Below are positions 44,760-53,894 of a DNA stretch of 64,000 nt, piece after piece. Within the stretch, counting starts at the first letter, position 1. Every line of letters starts with the position of its first letter. The position numbers and the translations under genes are program-made. Origin of the DNA: Bacillus sp. 03113 (lineage in GTDB: Bacteria; Bacillota; Bacilli; Bacillales; Cytobacillaceae); the NCBI RefSeq assembly GCF_006546985.1, contig NZ_VATK01000004.1:180463-244462 (forward strand), written 5' to 3'. Below the pieces are notes generated by a model. The model had not been told where the DNA came from, searched no databases, and was given only the letters and a program-made list of their open reading frames with translations.

Positions 44760-45983
44760 ATGAGTACTACAGCAATAAAATCAAAAACATCCGCTTCATC
44801 TCAATCTACTGCTTACAAAATTTTATTCATTATTGGCTGCTGCCACTTATTAAATGATTCCATTCAAGCTGTTGTTCCTGCCATGTTTCCAATCTTAGAA
44901 AAATCGATGAATCTCAATTATACTCAGCTTGGGATCATTGCTTTCTCTTTAAATATGGTATCTTCTGTTATGCAGCCAGTTGTTGGAATTATTGCAGACA
45001 AAAAACCTCGACCATACGCTTTGCCTATTGGCTTAACCGTTACTTTAATAGGTGTTATCGGGGTAGCGTTTGCTCCTAGATTCGAGTTGGTAGCTATCTC
45101 TGTTATTTTTATTGGTCTTGGATCTGCAGTTTTTCATCCTGAGGGTTCAAGAGTAGCTTATATGGCAGCTGGACCTCGCAGAGGACTTGCGCAATCCATT
45201 TATCAGGTTGGTGGAAATTCTGGCCAAGCACTTGCACCTCTTATCACAGCCATCATTCTTGTACCATTTGGGCAAAAAGGAGCCATATTATTTACAATCG
45301 TCGCAGCAATTGCTGTCGGCCTGCTTATTTATATCGCTCGTTGGTATTCAAATAAGATTGAAATTCAAAAAGAAACACGCAAATACAAAAAAGAGACTTA
45401 TCAAAAAAATAAAGTGAACATCTCAAAGCGTGTTTACTTCTCACTAATTTTGATTTTATTTTTAATTTTTGCGCGTACATGGTATTCATCTGGTATTACT
45501 AATTTCTATACATTTTATGCAATTGAAAAATATGGATTTACCATTGAGCATTCTCAAATGTTTCTTTTTGCTTTTCTAGTATCAGGTGCGGTGGGTACAT
45601 TTTTTGGAGGTCCTTTAGCTGATCGTTTTGGGAAAAAGAATATTATTTTATATTCTATGATAGGGACGGCTCCACTTTCGATCATACTCCCTTTTGCATC
45701 TCCATCTATCGCATTTATCTTGCTTATCATTACTGGATTTATTTTAATGTCTAGTTTTTCTGTTACAGTTGTTTATGCTCAAGAGCTTGTTCCAGAAAAA
45801 ATAGGAACCATGTCAGGATTGACAGTTGGCTTAGCCTTTGGAATGGGAGCAATTGGTTCGATGACTTTAGGATATTTAGCAGATTTGATTGGTCTGCCAC
45901 AAACAATTATTTTGTCGGGATTTTTGCCTTTATTAGGGCTATTAACTCTATTTCTTCCATCAGATCGAAAAAGAACTTCATAA
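44760..45983 (+). CDS. MFS exporter, fosmidomycin-resistance type
   Basis: A 407-residue membrane protein with 12 predicted segments. MFS motif A appears as GIIADKKPRPY after TM2 and GPLADRFGKKN after TM8. The early segment CCHLLNDSIQAVVPAMFPILE is typical of the Fsr (fosmidomycin resistance) branch. It probably exports a toxic compound; the natural substrate is unknown. AAGGAG is six bases before the ATG. It is divergent from mhqR, which could be its regulator; TATAGT at 44696-44701 with TTTAAA 16 bases upstream is a possible promoter. Confidence 0.88.
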   Translation: MSTTAIKSKTSASSQSTAYKILFIIGCCHLLNDSIQAVVPAMFPILEKSMNLNYTQLGIIAFSLNMVSSVMQPVVGIIADKKPRPYALPIGLTVTLIGVIGVAFAPRFELVAISVIFIGLGSAVFHPEGSRVAYMAAGPRRGLAQSIYQVGGNSGQALAPLITAIILVPFGQKGAILFTIVAAIAVGLLIYIARWYSNKIEIQKETRKYKKETYQKNKVNISKRVYFSLILILFLIFARTWYSSGITNFYTFYAIEKYGFTIEHSQMFLFAFLVSGAVGTFFGGPLADRFGKKNIILYSMIGTAPLSIILPFASPSIAFILLIITGFILMSSFSVTVVYAQELVPEKIGTMSGLTVGLAFGMGAIGSMTLGYLADLIGLPQTIILSGFLPLLGLLTLFLPSDRKRTS

Positions 45984-46022
45984 ATAAAAACTTTTGTTGG
46001 GGTACCACTGCAAAAATGATGT

Positions 46023-46054
46023 GCAGACGTAGGCTAACCTTAGTCAATCGTCTG
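46023..46054 (+). terminator. Possible hairpin after the Fsr gene
   Basis: GCAGACG-2-GGCTAA / TTAGTC-3-CGTCTGC hairpin about 40 bases past the stop. There is no T-run, so terminator function is unsure. Confidence 0.45.
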
Positions 46055-46174
46055 CCATTAAACTATTAACTCATTTTATCTCCAAAATAATAGTCATTTG
46101 TTTGATAGAAAGTGAGCATACTAAAGTATGAATAGTTCACAATTTTAATGTTTTTAAGAAGGTTTTCGGATCTA

Positions 46175-46426
46175 TTAACTAAATCGTTGTACGTTAGCTT
46201 GGGTATTTGCCCAAACGAGCATGAATTTTTTTAACATTTCCTTCAACTCTTCCTTTTTTCTGCTTTCAAAATGAAGACTACATTGATATAAATAAATTAA
46301 CCAATCAAGTTCTTGACTATATCGGATCGTTTCTTCACTATTAAAACCTTGCTTTTGAGCACATTCTATCATTTTTTCTCTCTTATTTTGTATTTCGTTC
46401 AATATGATTTTATTAGTATCAAGCAC
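46175..46426 (-). CDS. Spo0E-like aspartyl-phosphate phosphatase
   Basis: An 83-residue member of the Spo0E family, small helical-hairpin phosphatases that remove phosphate from Spo0A~P and so delay sporulation. The family signature SQELDWLIYLYQ is at about residues 37-48, with the N-terminal helix EIQNKREKMIECAQKQGF before it. The C-terminal 30 residues are extra, as in full-length Spo0E rather than in Yisl/YnzD-type forms. Three Spo0A-box-like sites lie upstream, suggesting feedback control. Single gene. Confidence 0.9.
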   Translation of the reverse strand: MLDTNKIILNEIQNKREKMIECAQKQGFNSEETIRYSQELDWLIYLYQCSLHFESRKKEELKEMLKKFMLVWANTQANVQRFS

Positions 46427-46530
46427 CTGCTTACCTCCTAATTTTTCCCTTTTGCTATATTCATTCTATTAAAATGATTTCTGAAAAAATTATTACAGAT
46501 ATTTCTATTATTGTAAATAGATTCGCAATA

Positions 46531-46600
46531 TTAGACAAAAAAAAATATCCGTTAGCTATTTCGACAAATATTGATCTGTTAACTCAAATCATTCGACAAA
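46531..46600 (-). promoter_or_regulatory. Three Spo0A-box-like sites upstream of the spo0E-like gene
   Basis: On the minus strand TTTGTCGAA (46592-46600), TTTGTCGAA (46560-46568) and TTTGTCTAA (46531-46539); the first two match the 0A box perfectly, the third has one change. They are spaced 32 and 29 bases, near three helical turns, and lie 100-175 bases upstream of the gene. Confidence 0.75.
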
Positions 46601-46673
46601 TGTTTTTCTTGTCATAATTAAATCCTTAAAATAGGAAATGGGTTAATTTTTTTACCGTATGTGTAAAAAAATA

Positions 46674-46712
46674 AGACTGGCACAAAAGGATTTGAATCCT
46701 TCATACCAGCCT
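46674..46712 (-). terminator. mtnE terminator
   Basis: Minus strand AGgCTGG...AAGGATT / AATCCTT...CCAGtCT stem then TATTTTTTT. Confidence 0.8.
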
Positions 46713-46770
46713 CATTTTAATTATTGTTAAATAAGTTTTTTTCAGAAAAATGCCACTTAATATTCACATT

Positions 46771-47967
46771 TTATTTGGCATGTATTTGGTGCGTCGTAAA
46801 AATAGGTAGTGCTTTCATTCGATCCACTGCCTCAACCAAACGATCCTCTGATGTCAATAGCCCTACTCTAACGTACCCTTCACCAAATTGGCCAAAGCCT
46901 ACACCAGGAGCAACGACAATGTGAGCCTTTTCTAATAAATAATCAGAAAACTGCTCTGAAGTAAATCCATCAGGAACTTTTAACCATGCAAAAAAAGAGC
47001 CTTGTGGCGCTTTTACCTTCCAACCAATGTCTTGAAGCCCTTTAATGAAAACATTTCTTCTGCTTTCATATAAATCATTAAGTTCCTTTACACACGCTTG
47101 GGACTCTGTTAATGCAGCTGCTGCCGCCTCTTGAATGGCACCAAACAGACTTACATATAAATGATCTTGAAGTAGATTAATCGCATTTATGACACTTTCA
47201 TTGCCGACTGCAAAGCCAACACGCCATCCTGCCATATTATAGGTTTTTGAAAGTGTATAAATCTCTACCCCAGACTCTTTAGCCCCTTTAGTTTGCAGAA
47301 AACTGACAGGCTTTTTACCATCAAATCCAATGGCTCCATAGGCAAAATCATGAATGACACAAATGTTATTTTCTTGACTAAATGCGACAGTTTCTTCAAA
47401 GAACTCTTTCGTTGCAGTAGCTCCGGTAGGATTATTCGGATAATTTAAAAACATGAGCTTTGCTTCATCTCTAACATTCTGACTGATCTGCTGATAATCA
47501 GGCAAAAAGTCATGCTCTTCAAGTAGAGGCATAGTGACCATTTTTGCTTTTGCTAAAGCAACACCAGACCAATAATCAGGATAACCTGGGTCTGGGACTA
47601 AAACAGTCTCTCCTGGATTTAATAAACACTGAGGAATTTCAACCAATCCTGCTTTCCCTCCAAATAGGATTGCTACTTCCTTTTCAGGATCTAATTCGAC
47701 CTGATATTCTTTTCGATAGAACTCAGCTACAGCTTCTTTTAAATAGGAATAGCCTTGAAAAGGAGGATATTTATGGTTCAGAGGGTTTTCTGCTGCTGTT
47801 TGCAGCTTTTTAATAATATGACTTGGGGTTGGCTGATCCGGATTCCCTTGTCCTAAATTAATAATATCATGTCCTTGTTCTACAAACTTTGCAACCTTGG
47901 ATACAAGTGATGCAAAGAATTGCTTTGGTAAACTATTTAATAATTCAGATTGTGGATAAAAAGTCAT
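46771..47967 (-). CDS. mtnE: Methionine-salvage aminotransferase MtnE
   Basis: A 398-residue PLP aminotransferase that converts 2-keto-4-methylthiobutyrate to methionine at the end of the methionine salvage pathway. NLGQGNPDQPTP near 37, NYPNNPTGA near 170, the PLP Lys in YTLSKTYNMAGWRVG near 236 and the C-terminal GYVRVGLLTSEDRL all match B. subtilis MtnE (YkrV). Divergent from mtnU. Only about 150 bases separate the two; no S-box (SAM) riboswitch is visible there, and the rest of the mtn pathway is not in this window. Confidence 0.92.
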   Translation of the reverse strand: MTFYPQSELLNSLPKQFFASLVSKVAKFVEQGHDIINLGQGNPDQPTPSHIIKKLQTAAENPLNHKYPPFQGYSYLKEAVAEFYRKEYQVELDPEKEVAILFGGKAGLVEIPQCLLNPGETVLVPDPGYPDYWSGVALAKAKMVTMPLLEEHDFLPDYQQISQNVRDEAKLMFLNYPNNPTGATATKEFFEETVAFSQENNICVIHDFAYGAIGFDGKKPVSFLQTKGAKESGVEIYTLSKTYNMAGWRVGFAVGNESVINAINLLQDHLYVSLFGAIQEAAAAALTESQACVKELNDLYESRRNVFIKGLQDIGWKVKAPQGSFFAWLKVPDGFTSEQFSDYLLEKAHIVVAPGVGFGQFGEGYVRVGLLTSEDRLVEAVDRMKALPIFTTHQIHAK

Positions 47968-48117
47968 GCTTTCACCTGCTTTTATAATAAATAATATTTT
48001 ATTATTGAAATACGATAGTTAAATGATATAACGTAAAGTAAAGACTTAAAAGTAAAATCAATTATTTTACTCTTAACGATAGAATACAATAACTAATTAT
48101 AGCAGAGGGTGAGTATT

Positions 48118-48903
48118 TTGAAATTAAAAATTTCTTGTTTACAAATGAATATTGCGTTTGGTGATCCAACTAAAAATATGCTTGAGGCAGAGAAGTTGAT
48201 TGCCCAAGCCATAGAGCAACAAACGGATGTGATCGTCCTACCTGAACTGTGGACTACTGGCTATGATCTTACACGACTGGATGAACTAGCAGATTCTAAT
48301 GCAGCAAGCTCCACTTCATTTCTACAAAAAATGGCTCAAAAATACCAAGTGCACATCATTGGAGGATCCATTGCTAATAAAACCGATGATGGAATTTATA
48401 ATACTCTATTAGTCGTGAATAAAAAAGGAGAAAAAATCCACGAATATAGCAAGCTTCATTTGTTTCAGTTAATGGATGAGCATTTGTTTTTAAAAAGCGG
48501 AAAAGAGAAAGGCCTGTTTACATTAGAGGACCATTCGTTTGCAAGCATGATTTGTTATGATATCCGTTTCCCTGAATGGATTCGAGCTCACACAACAAAA
48601 GGAGCGGAAGCTATTTTTGTTGTAGCAGAGTGGCCGCTGCCTCGATTGGAGCATTGGAAAGCATTATTAATTGCAAGAGCGATAGAAAATCAATGCTATA
48701 TCATTGCTTGTAATAGAGCTGGTGACGACCCAAATAATACATTTGCTGGCCACTCGATCATCATAGATCCTTGGGGAGAGATCATCACAGAAGCAGGTGT
48801 AGAACAAGAAATTCTCCATGGTGAAATCGATTTATCAAAAGTTAAAGAAGTTCGGAAAATGATCCCGATTTTTGCAGATAGAAAACCGGAATATTATTTA
48901 TAA
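48118..48903 (+). CDS. mtnU: Carbon-nitrogen hydrolase MtnU
   Basis: A 261-residue nitrilase-superfamily amidase, probably an omega-amidase that hydrolyses 2-ketoglutaramate, the product of glutamine-dependent MtnE action. The Glu-Lys-Cys triad is present: Glu in LPELWTTGYD (near 44), Lys in YSKLHLFQL (near 114) and Cys in MICYDIRFPEW (near 148). I use the TTG at 48118, five or six bases after GAGGGTGA, because the in-frame GTG 48109 lies inside that site. Divergent from mtnE as in B. subtilis ykrU-ykrV. Confidence 0.9.
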   Translation: MKLKISCLQMNIAFGDPTKNMLEAEKLIAQAIEQQTDVIVLPELWTTGYDLTRLDELADSNAASSTSFLQKMAQKYQVHIIGGSIANKTDDGIYNTLLVVNKKGEKIHEYSKLHLFQLMDEHLFLKSGKEKGLFTLEDHSFASMICYDIRFPEWIRAHTTKGAEAIFVVAEWPLPRLEHWKALLIARAIENQCYIIACNRAGDDPNNTFAGHSIIIDPWGEIITEAGVEQEILHGEIDLSKVKEVRKMIPIFADRKPEYYL

Positions 48904-48927
48904 AAGTACTGGGCAAAGGTAGCGAGT

Positions 48928-49512
48928 CTACTCCTCCTTTGCCCACATTTCTTCGGGATTTAATTCATATATCCCTTTTTCACGATACATAAAGTGATAA
49001 ATGATAAATTCTCGTCGGATCGTAGCATAGTCCTCATGAAACTGTTTGATAAATTCATTTAATTCTTTTTCTTCATACTTATGGCCTTTTTTGAGTCGCT
49101 TTACGATTGACTCAAGTACAACAAGCTTCTTTTTTCTTTGAGCGGGTATGGAGATAAGTTTTCCTTCTTTAGAAAAAAAGGATTGAAGAATTTTTTGCTT
49201 TTCCATATTCATATTTGGCATGTTTTCTGCCTGCCCCTCTTTTACATCAATTAACTCATTTAATACAGCCGCTTGCTGACTAATCACTGATTTATTTAAG
49301 TAAAGATAAATCGTGTTTCTCTCTCTTCTTTCATAAATCGCATTTATTTCTCTAAGTTTTTTTAAATGGTGAGTAATTGTTGGTGGAGTAAGTCCAAGCT
49401 TCCCTGCAATGGCTTGGCCATGTAAAGGACCATTTGCTAGAAGTCGAAGAATCCGTATTCGTGTGGGGTCTCCCATCGTTTTATGAAAAGCAACTAATCG
49501 GTCGAGCTGCAT
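48928..49512 (-). CDS. ArsR-type regulator fused to DUF2087
   Basis: A 194-residue protein. The N-terminal ArsR-type winged helix (about 3-85) has GDPTRIRILRLL and the reading helix GLTPPTITHHLKKL; no metal-binding Cys pair (CVC) is present, so it is not a metal sensor of the classic kind. The C-terminal half (about 115-185) is the DUF2087 domain, with KKLVVLESIVKRLKKGHKYEEKELN-type helices (landmarks KLVVLE and FHEDYATIRREFI). The start at 49512 follows GGAGGAGG. The role and the target genes are unknown. Single gene. Confidence 0.88.
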   Translation of the reverse strand: MQLDRLVAFHKTMGDPTRIRILRLLANGPLHGQAIAGKLGLTPPTITHHLKKLREINAIYERRERNTIYLYLNKSVISQQAAVLNELIDVKEGQAENMPNMNMEKQKILQSFFSKEGKLISIPAQRKKKLVVLESIVKRLKKGHKYEEKELNEFIKQFHEDYATIRREFIIYHFMYREKGIYELNPEEMWAKEE

Positions 49513-49680
49513 CAATCCTCCTCCTTTCATTCGATGTTTATCTAATTAGATATATATCAAACAATGGATGAACTGTCAATATGAAGACATCTTCGTATCA
49601 TTATGTATGTAGGTATAGGTAAGCCCATCATCGTCCTTAGTACAGCACTGTTTACTAAAGAACCCTCACTCATGATTAAG

Positions 49681-49724
49681 AAAAAAAGCTGAAAGAAGCT
49701 ATATGACCTCTTTCAGCTTTTTTT
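49681..49724 (-). terminator. lutC terminator
   Basis: AAAAAAAGCTGAAAGA / TCTTTCAGCTTTTTTT, 12-base loop; strong on both strands. Confidence 0.88.
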
Positions 49725-49736
49725 CTTATCCGTTTT

Positions 49737-50456
49737 TTACAAATCCTCTACAACAATGTAAGCAACCTTAACCGGACCATGGACACCAACAACAAGATTC
49801 ATTTCTATATCAGCAGAGTTGCTCGGTCCAGTAATAAAATTAATACAAGAAGGAATAGTTTCTCCTCGCTCTACCTTGCTGCGAATCAATTGAGCTGCTT
49901 GCGTCATACGTGGAACAATACTGCTTTTTGGAACAATCATTATCGAGGTTGCCGGGAGAAAGCTAATGGATCGCCCTCTATCCTTACTGCTAAACAATAC
50001 TACGGTTCCAGATTCAGCCAATGTAATCTCGCTTATAGCAATCCCAATATTGGCTTGTTCTGCTTTATGCACATTTTCTTCTCCTTGAGAATAATCCCAC
50101 TCATAAACATCAATATCGTTCGCAGGCCATTCCTGTTTAAAAAGAGGTAATAGCCCGTATTCCTCGAACCTAAGATCCTTCCAGGTTACGATCGGTCCGC
50201 CTCCAAAGGCTTCAACAACTTTATTAATTGTGTGTCCGAGATCTTTTTTGTTTGTTAATAAGAGATCTGTGTGTATCTGTTCGCATTGTTTTGTTAATAC
50301 TTCGAGCAGCTGATCTTGACTTGCATCTTTTAGTACCGTATCTTGGGGGCTATGTTTCCAGAAAGGTAACGCTACTCCTGATATTCTTTTTGGCCGCCCT
50401 AATCTTTCAGCTAGTTTGTCTAAAAAAGCATCCCGCTTTTGAATGGAACCTATCAT
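49737..50456 (-). CDS. lutC: Lactate utilisation protein LutC
   Basis: A 239-residue protein of the LutC/YkgG (DUF162) family, part of the LutABC L-lactate oxidation complex that converts lactate to pyruvate. The conserved [21 protein letters not shown] segment (named by its parts ESGTVVLFS and RGRSISFLP), [11 protein letters not shown] and GVHGPVKV are present. Its start overlaps the lutB stop by 4 bases (ATGA). Last gene of lutABC, with a strong terminator. Confidence 0.95.
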   Translation of the reverse strand: MIGSIQKRDAFLDKLAERLGRPKRISGVALPFWKHSPQDTVLKDASQDQLLEVLTKQCEQIHTDLLLTNKKDLGHTINKVVEAFGGGPIVTWKDLRFEEYGLLPLFKQEWPANDIDVYEWDYSQGEENVHKAEQANIGIAISEITLAESGTVVLFSSKDRGRSISFLPATSIMIVPKSSIVPRMTQAAQLIRSKVERGETIPSCINFITGPSNSADIEMNLVVGVHGPVKVAYIVVEDL

Positions 50457-51883
50457 TCTTCGTCACCTTCTTTAGAACGATTTTTATACCAATCCCGAAA
50501 CCTTTCCTTATTTGGAGCAGGAAAATCCCGTATATCTGTCCAAGCCTTCAATGGACCTGGCCCTTTCGAGATTTTCGTTCCGTTTGAAAAGGGAGCCATC
50601 ATAGCAGGTGCTATTTTTGATCCTAGTTTATATAAGGCTGGTGAAGCAGCTCCTAGACCGAATGCTTTCATTGCGAGCTTTTCTGAAATAGGCGCTCGTC
50701 CTTCCTTTTCGACAATGATTTGTCGATGCTTATGCAGCAACTGATGCAAAGGTATTTTCACAGGGCAAGCTTCACTACAGGCTGCACATAAAGTTGAAGC
50801 GTATGGCAATTCCTTATAGTCATCATAACCCCCAAGCAATGGCGACAACACTGCTCCAATTGGCCCCGAATAAATAGAACCGTAAGAATGTCCGCCTACA
50901 TGCCGATAGACAGGACAAACATTTACACAAGCCGCACAGCGAATACATTGTAAAACAGATTGAAATTCCCCTCCAAGAATATTTGATCTTCCATTGTCTA
51001 CAACAACTAAATGAAACTCTTCAGGTCCATCAATGTCTCCCTCATCACGTGGACCAGAGAGGACGGTAATGTAGCTTGTTAATTTCTGGCCTACCGCACT
51101 TCTTGTTAATAAGCTGACCAGTACTTCCATTTCTTCAAATGTAGGAACTAATCTTTCCATGCCCATTACAGTAATTTGTGTCTTTGGCAAAGCTGTTACG
51201 AGATCTGCGTTTCCTTCATTTGTTACGAGACTGATAGAACCTGTTTCGGCAATGGCAAAATTACACCCAGTAATCCCAACATCAGCTGATAAATATTCCT
51301 GCCTTAATGTTTTTCTTGCATGTGCAGCTAATTCCTCTGGTTTTGAGGTTTGATGGTAATCAAGTTTTTTTTCAAATACAGTTTTTATCTGTTCTTTATT
51401 TTTATGAAGCGCAGGTGCTACGATATGGGATGGCGGGTCATGATCATCAATTTGCAATATATATTCGCCTAAGTCGGTTTCTACTACATCACAGCCAGCT
51501 TCTTCTAAGAACGCATTTAGATTTATCTCTTCGGTTACCATTGACTTTGATTTGACAACCTTTTTGGCTTGTTTTTTTTCAATGACTTCTTTTATATACA
51601 GACTTGCTTCTTCAGCAGTTTGAGCAAAGAAAACATGACCTCCTCTCTTCGCAACATTTTCACTAAGCTGATATAAATAATAATCAAGGTTATTCAATAC
51701 ATGCTGCCGAATTTCTTCTCCTAGTGACCGCCACTCTTCCCAATTCCCTAATTCCTTCGCAGCCTCAAGGCGTCTTGAACTTAAACGATCTTGAGCTCCC
51801 GAAACAGCTCCCCTCATAAAAGAATTATGAATACCGTCATCAACTCGCTCTTTGAATGAGCTCGTTCCAATTTTCATTGTCAC
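50453..51883 (-). CDS. lutB: Lactate utilisation iron-sulfur protein LutB
   Basis: A 476-residue protein with an N-terminal DUF162 domain and two C-terminal 4Fe-4S motifs: [14 protein letters not shown] near residue 312 and [13 protein letters not shown] near 363. It is the iron-sulfur subunit of the LutABC lactate oxidase system, probably passing electrons to the chain. Closely like B. subtilis LutB (YvfW). It lies 51 bases after lutA and overlaps lutC. Confidence 0.95.
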   Translation of the reverse strand: MTMKIGTSSFKERVDDGIHNSFMRGAVSGAQDRLSSRRLEAAKELGNWEEWRSLGEEIRQHVLNNLDYYLYQLSENVAKRGGHVFFAQTAEEASLYIKEVIEKKQAKKVVKSKSMVTEEINLNAFLEEAGCDVVETDLGEYILQIDDHDPPSHIVAPALHKNKEQIKTVFEKKLDYHQTSKPEELAAHARKTLRQEYLSADVGITGCNFAIAETGSISLVTNEGNADLVTALPKTQITVMGMERLVPTFEEMEVLVSLLTRSAVGQKLTSYITVLSGPRDEGDIDGPEEFHLVVVDNGRSNILGGEFQSVLQCIRCAACVNVCPVYRHVGGHSYGSIYSGPIGAVLSPLLGGYDDYKELPYASTLCAACSEACPVKIPLHQLLHKHRQIIVEKEGRAPISEKLAMKAFGLGAASPALYKLGSKIAPAMMAPFSNGTKISKGPGPLKAWTDIRDFPAPNKERFRDWYKNRSKEGDEE

Positions 51884-51934
51884 TGTTCATCCCCCCTAAA
51901 AGAATCAAGTGTTCCGCTTTTTTCTTTTCTAACT

Positions 51935-52654
51935 TCAGCTCCTGCTGTTTAATACCTCGGCAATATGTAAAACCTTTATTGGTTTACCGTTTCGGTCTAT
52001 GCGCCCTCCAATATTCATTAAGCATCCAGCATCTGCGCATATTAAATAGTCACTTTTTGTTTCTTCAATATGCTGTACTTTTTCATCTACCATTTGTTCA
52101 GAAATAGGAGTCATTTTTACGGAAAAGGTTCCTCCAAATCCACAGCAATTTTCTTTATTAGGCAGTTCTGTATATTCCAATCCTCTTACATGACTCAGTA
52201 GTTTCATAGGGGCATTTCTAACTCCTAACAATCTTGTCATGTGACAGGAAGTATGGTAGGTAACCTTCCCATTGAATTGAGCACCCACATCCTCCACCTT
52301 TAAAATATCTACAATAAATTGTGTTAGTTCATACGTTTTATTTGAAAGCGCTTTCGATTTTGGACCCCATACCGGATCATCTTTAAAAACATGTTGATAT
52401 TCATGAAACATGAAAGCACAGGATCCTGAAGGCGAAACCACATATTCTGCATCTTCAAAGGTTGTAATCATTCTTTTCATTGCTTCTTTAGATTCCTCTA
52501 CATATCCACTGTTGTAAGCTGGCTGCCCGCAACACACTTGTGATTCTGGAAAATTCACTTCACAACCAAGGTGTTCCAATAATTCGACCGTTGCTTTACC
52601 TACATTGCTTTGAAACATATCTACTAAACAAGTAGCAAACAGTGTTACTTTCAT
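51935..52654 (-). CDS. lutA: Lactate utilisation protein LutA
   Basis: A 239-residue cysteine-rich (CCG domain) protein of the LutABC system. Two CCG motifs are seen: [11 protein letters not shown] near 62 and [11 protein letters not shown] near 165, each expected to bind a [4Fe-4S]-type cluster. The start is uncertain by four codons; ATG 52654 gives the family N-terminus ([12 protein letters not shown]) and lies after AAGGAG, while ATG 52666 abuts that site. The LutR operator is 63 bases upstream. First gene of lutABC. Confidence 0.94.
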   Translation of the reverse strand: MKVTLFATCLVDMFQSNVGKATVELLEHLGCEVNFPESQVCCGQPAYNSGYVEESKEAMKRMITTFEDAEYVVSPSGSCAFMFHEYQHVFKDDPVWGPKSKALSNKTYELTQFIVDILKVEDVGAQFNGKVTYHTSCHMTRLLGVRNAPMKLLSHVRGLEYTELPNKENCCGFGGTFSVKMTPISEQMVDEKVQHIEETKSDYLICADAGCLMNIGGRIDRNGKPIKVLHIAEVLNSRS

Positions 52655-52716
52655 AGCCTCTGCCATCTCCTTATTAGATTCTATTCATTATCTTGTCATT
52701 ATTTATCATTCATCCG

Positions 52717-52729
52717 GTCATCTGATGAC
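52717..52729 (-). promoter_or_regulatory. LutR operator upstream of lutA
   Basis: GTCATC-T-GATGAC, a perfect palindrome that contains the known LutR core TCATC-N-GATGA. The same 13 bases occur before lutP. Confidence 0.88.
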
Positions 52730-52831
52730 TGTTGACGAAATAATAAATAATATAATTAGATTATTAACTATAATATTACTATATAAATTACAGAAACGTA
52801 ACCATATTTTTCAAAAAATAAGGTTTTATTT

Positions 52832-52868
52832 GGAAAGCGTTTTTCCTATTTTCAACTAAACGCTTTCC
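52832..52868 (-). terminator. Hairpin after lutR
   Basis: GGAAAGCGTTT / AAACGCTTTCC, 15-base loop. It has no T-run, but its place 11 bases past the lutR stop fits a terminator. Each arm also resembles half of a cre site. Confidence 0.55.
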
Positions 52869-52878
52869 TATGTTTGGA

Positions 52879-53607
52879 TTACTTGTTTTTATTTGTTTCT
52901 TCAAAATATCTCTCTAATATTTTCTCGACGTTACATAAATGAGAAAGCATCGCTTCACGTGCGCTCTCTTCATCGCGATTTTTGATCGCTGAATAAATAT
53001 GATCATGCTCTTCATATAACTGTTGGATCGTCGTTTGTTTAGAAAACAACCAAAGCTTCCTTGTTTCTTTCATGGTTTCAACCATTAATCCTGAAACATA
53101 CGTTAATAAATTCGCGAGTAAAGGGTTATGAGAGGCATTAGCCAATGCTAGATGAAAAAGGAAATCTGACTTTTCTCCAAGCTCTTCATTTCCAGTTGCT
53201 ACTTTCATTTCATTTAATGAAGTTAAAATAGCTATCAAATCATCCTCAGTCCTATTTTTAGCAGCTAATGCTGCGGTTCCTGTTTCAAGGATTTTTCTTA
53301 CTTCTAATAGATGGAGAACATCCTCTTTATTCATCAAAATGGCTGTAGACAATGGGAAGGTTAGTTGTGTAGCTTCAAAGGCTTTTACGAAAGTCCCTTC
53401 ACCTTGCTTTATTTCAATTAAGCCCATTGCACTTAATGCGGTAAGTGCCTCACGAATAGCAGATCGGCCAACATTGAAGTTTTCAGCCAGCTGCTGCACA
53501 GATTCCAGCCTGTCTCCTGGTTTCAACCGCCCAGTTCTTATCATCTCATAAAGGGCTTCTGTCACTTCTTCATATATTTTTTTTGGTTTTATTTGCTTAT
53601 ATCTCAA
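52879..53607 (-). CDS. lutR: GntR-family lactate regulator LutR
   Basis: A 242-residue GntR/FadR-type repressor. The winged helix (about 8-75) has LESVQQLAENFNVGRSAIREAL-type sequence (landmark VGRSAIREALTALSAMGLI) and the FCD ligand domain (about 90-225) carries the metal-binding residues. In B. subtilis LutR represses lutABC until lactate is present. Start TTG behind GGAGGG. It lies between its two likely targets lutABC and lutP, and identical operators lie before both. Confidence 0.93.
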   Translation of the reverse strand: MRYKQIKPKKIYEEVTEALYEMIRTGRLKPGDRLESVQQLAENFNVGRSAIREALTALSAMGLIEIKQGEGTFVKAFEATQLTFPLSTAILMNKEDVLHLLEVRKILETGTAALAAKNRTEDDLIAILTSLNEMKVATGNEELGEKSDFLFHLALANASHNPLLANLLTYVSGLMVETMKETRKLWLFSKQTTIQQLYEEHDHIYSAIKNRDEESAREAMLSHLCNVEKILERYFEETNKNK

Positions 53608-53698
53608 AAAATCCCTCCAAATGAATCACTTATTCTAAATTATAAGGTGCCAAACGTCTTACTTACAAATATAAGTTCATAATTCTTTCACAAATTAC

Positions 53699-53758
53699 TT
53701 GTTTTTTTATCCATTTCCACCTATAATTTGAAATAAAGTGATCTAGTCATCTGATGAC
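53699..53758 (+). promoter_or_regulatory. lutP promoter and LutR operator
   Basis: TTGTTT (53699-53704), 17-base spacer, TATAAT (53722-53727); GTCATC-T-GATGAC (53746-53758) lies about 12-25 bases after the expected start of transcription. Confidence 0.85.
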
Positions 53759-53894
53759 CTAATTATCTTTTAATCCTTTTATTTTTCGACTATTACACTA
53801 CCATTTTATGAAACCGCTTTCAATAAATGGCTTTTTTTGGTGCGGAATTTGCTTCTTGTTCAAAAACCACTTCTTAAAAAAAGGAGGAAACAAG

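Noticed and set aside
47968..48117. SAM (S-box) riboswitch between mtnE and mtnU
   Set aside because: The 150-base gap is too short and has none of the conserved S-box stems.
52832..52868. cre site pair before lutABC
   Set aside because: The arms lack the conserved outer bases of cre and fit better as the hairpin after lutR; kept only as a note.
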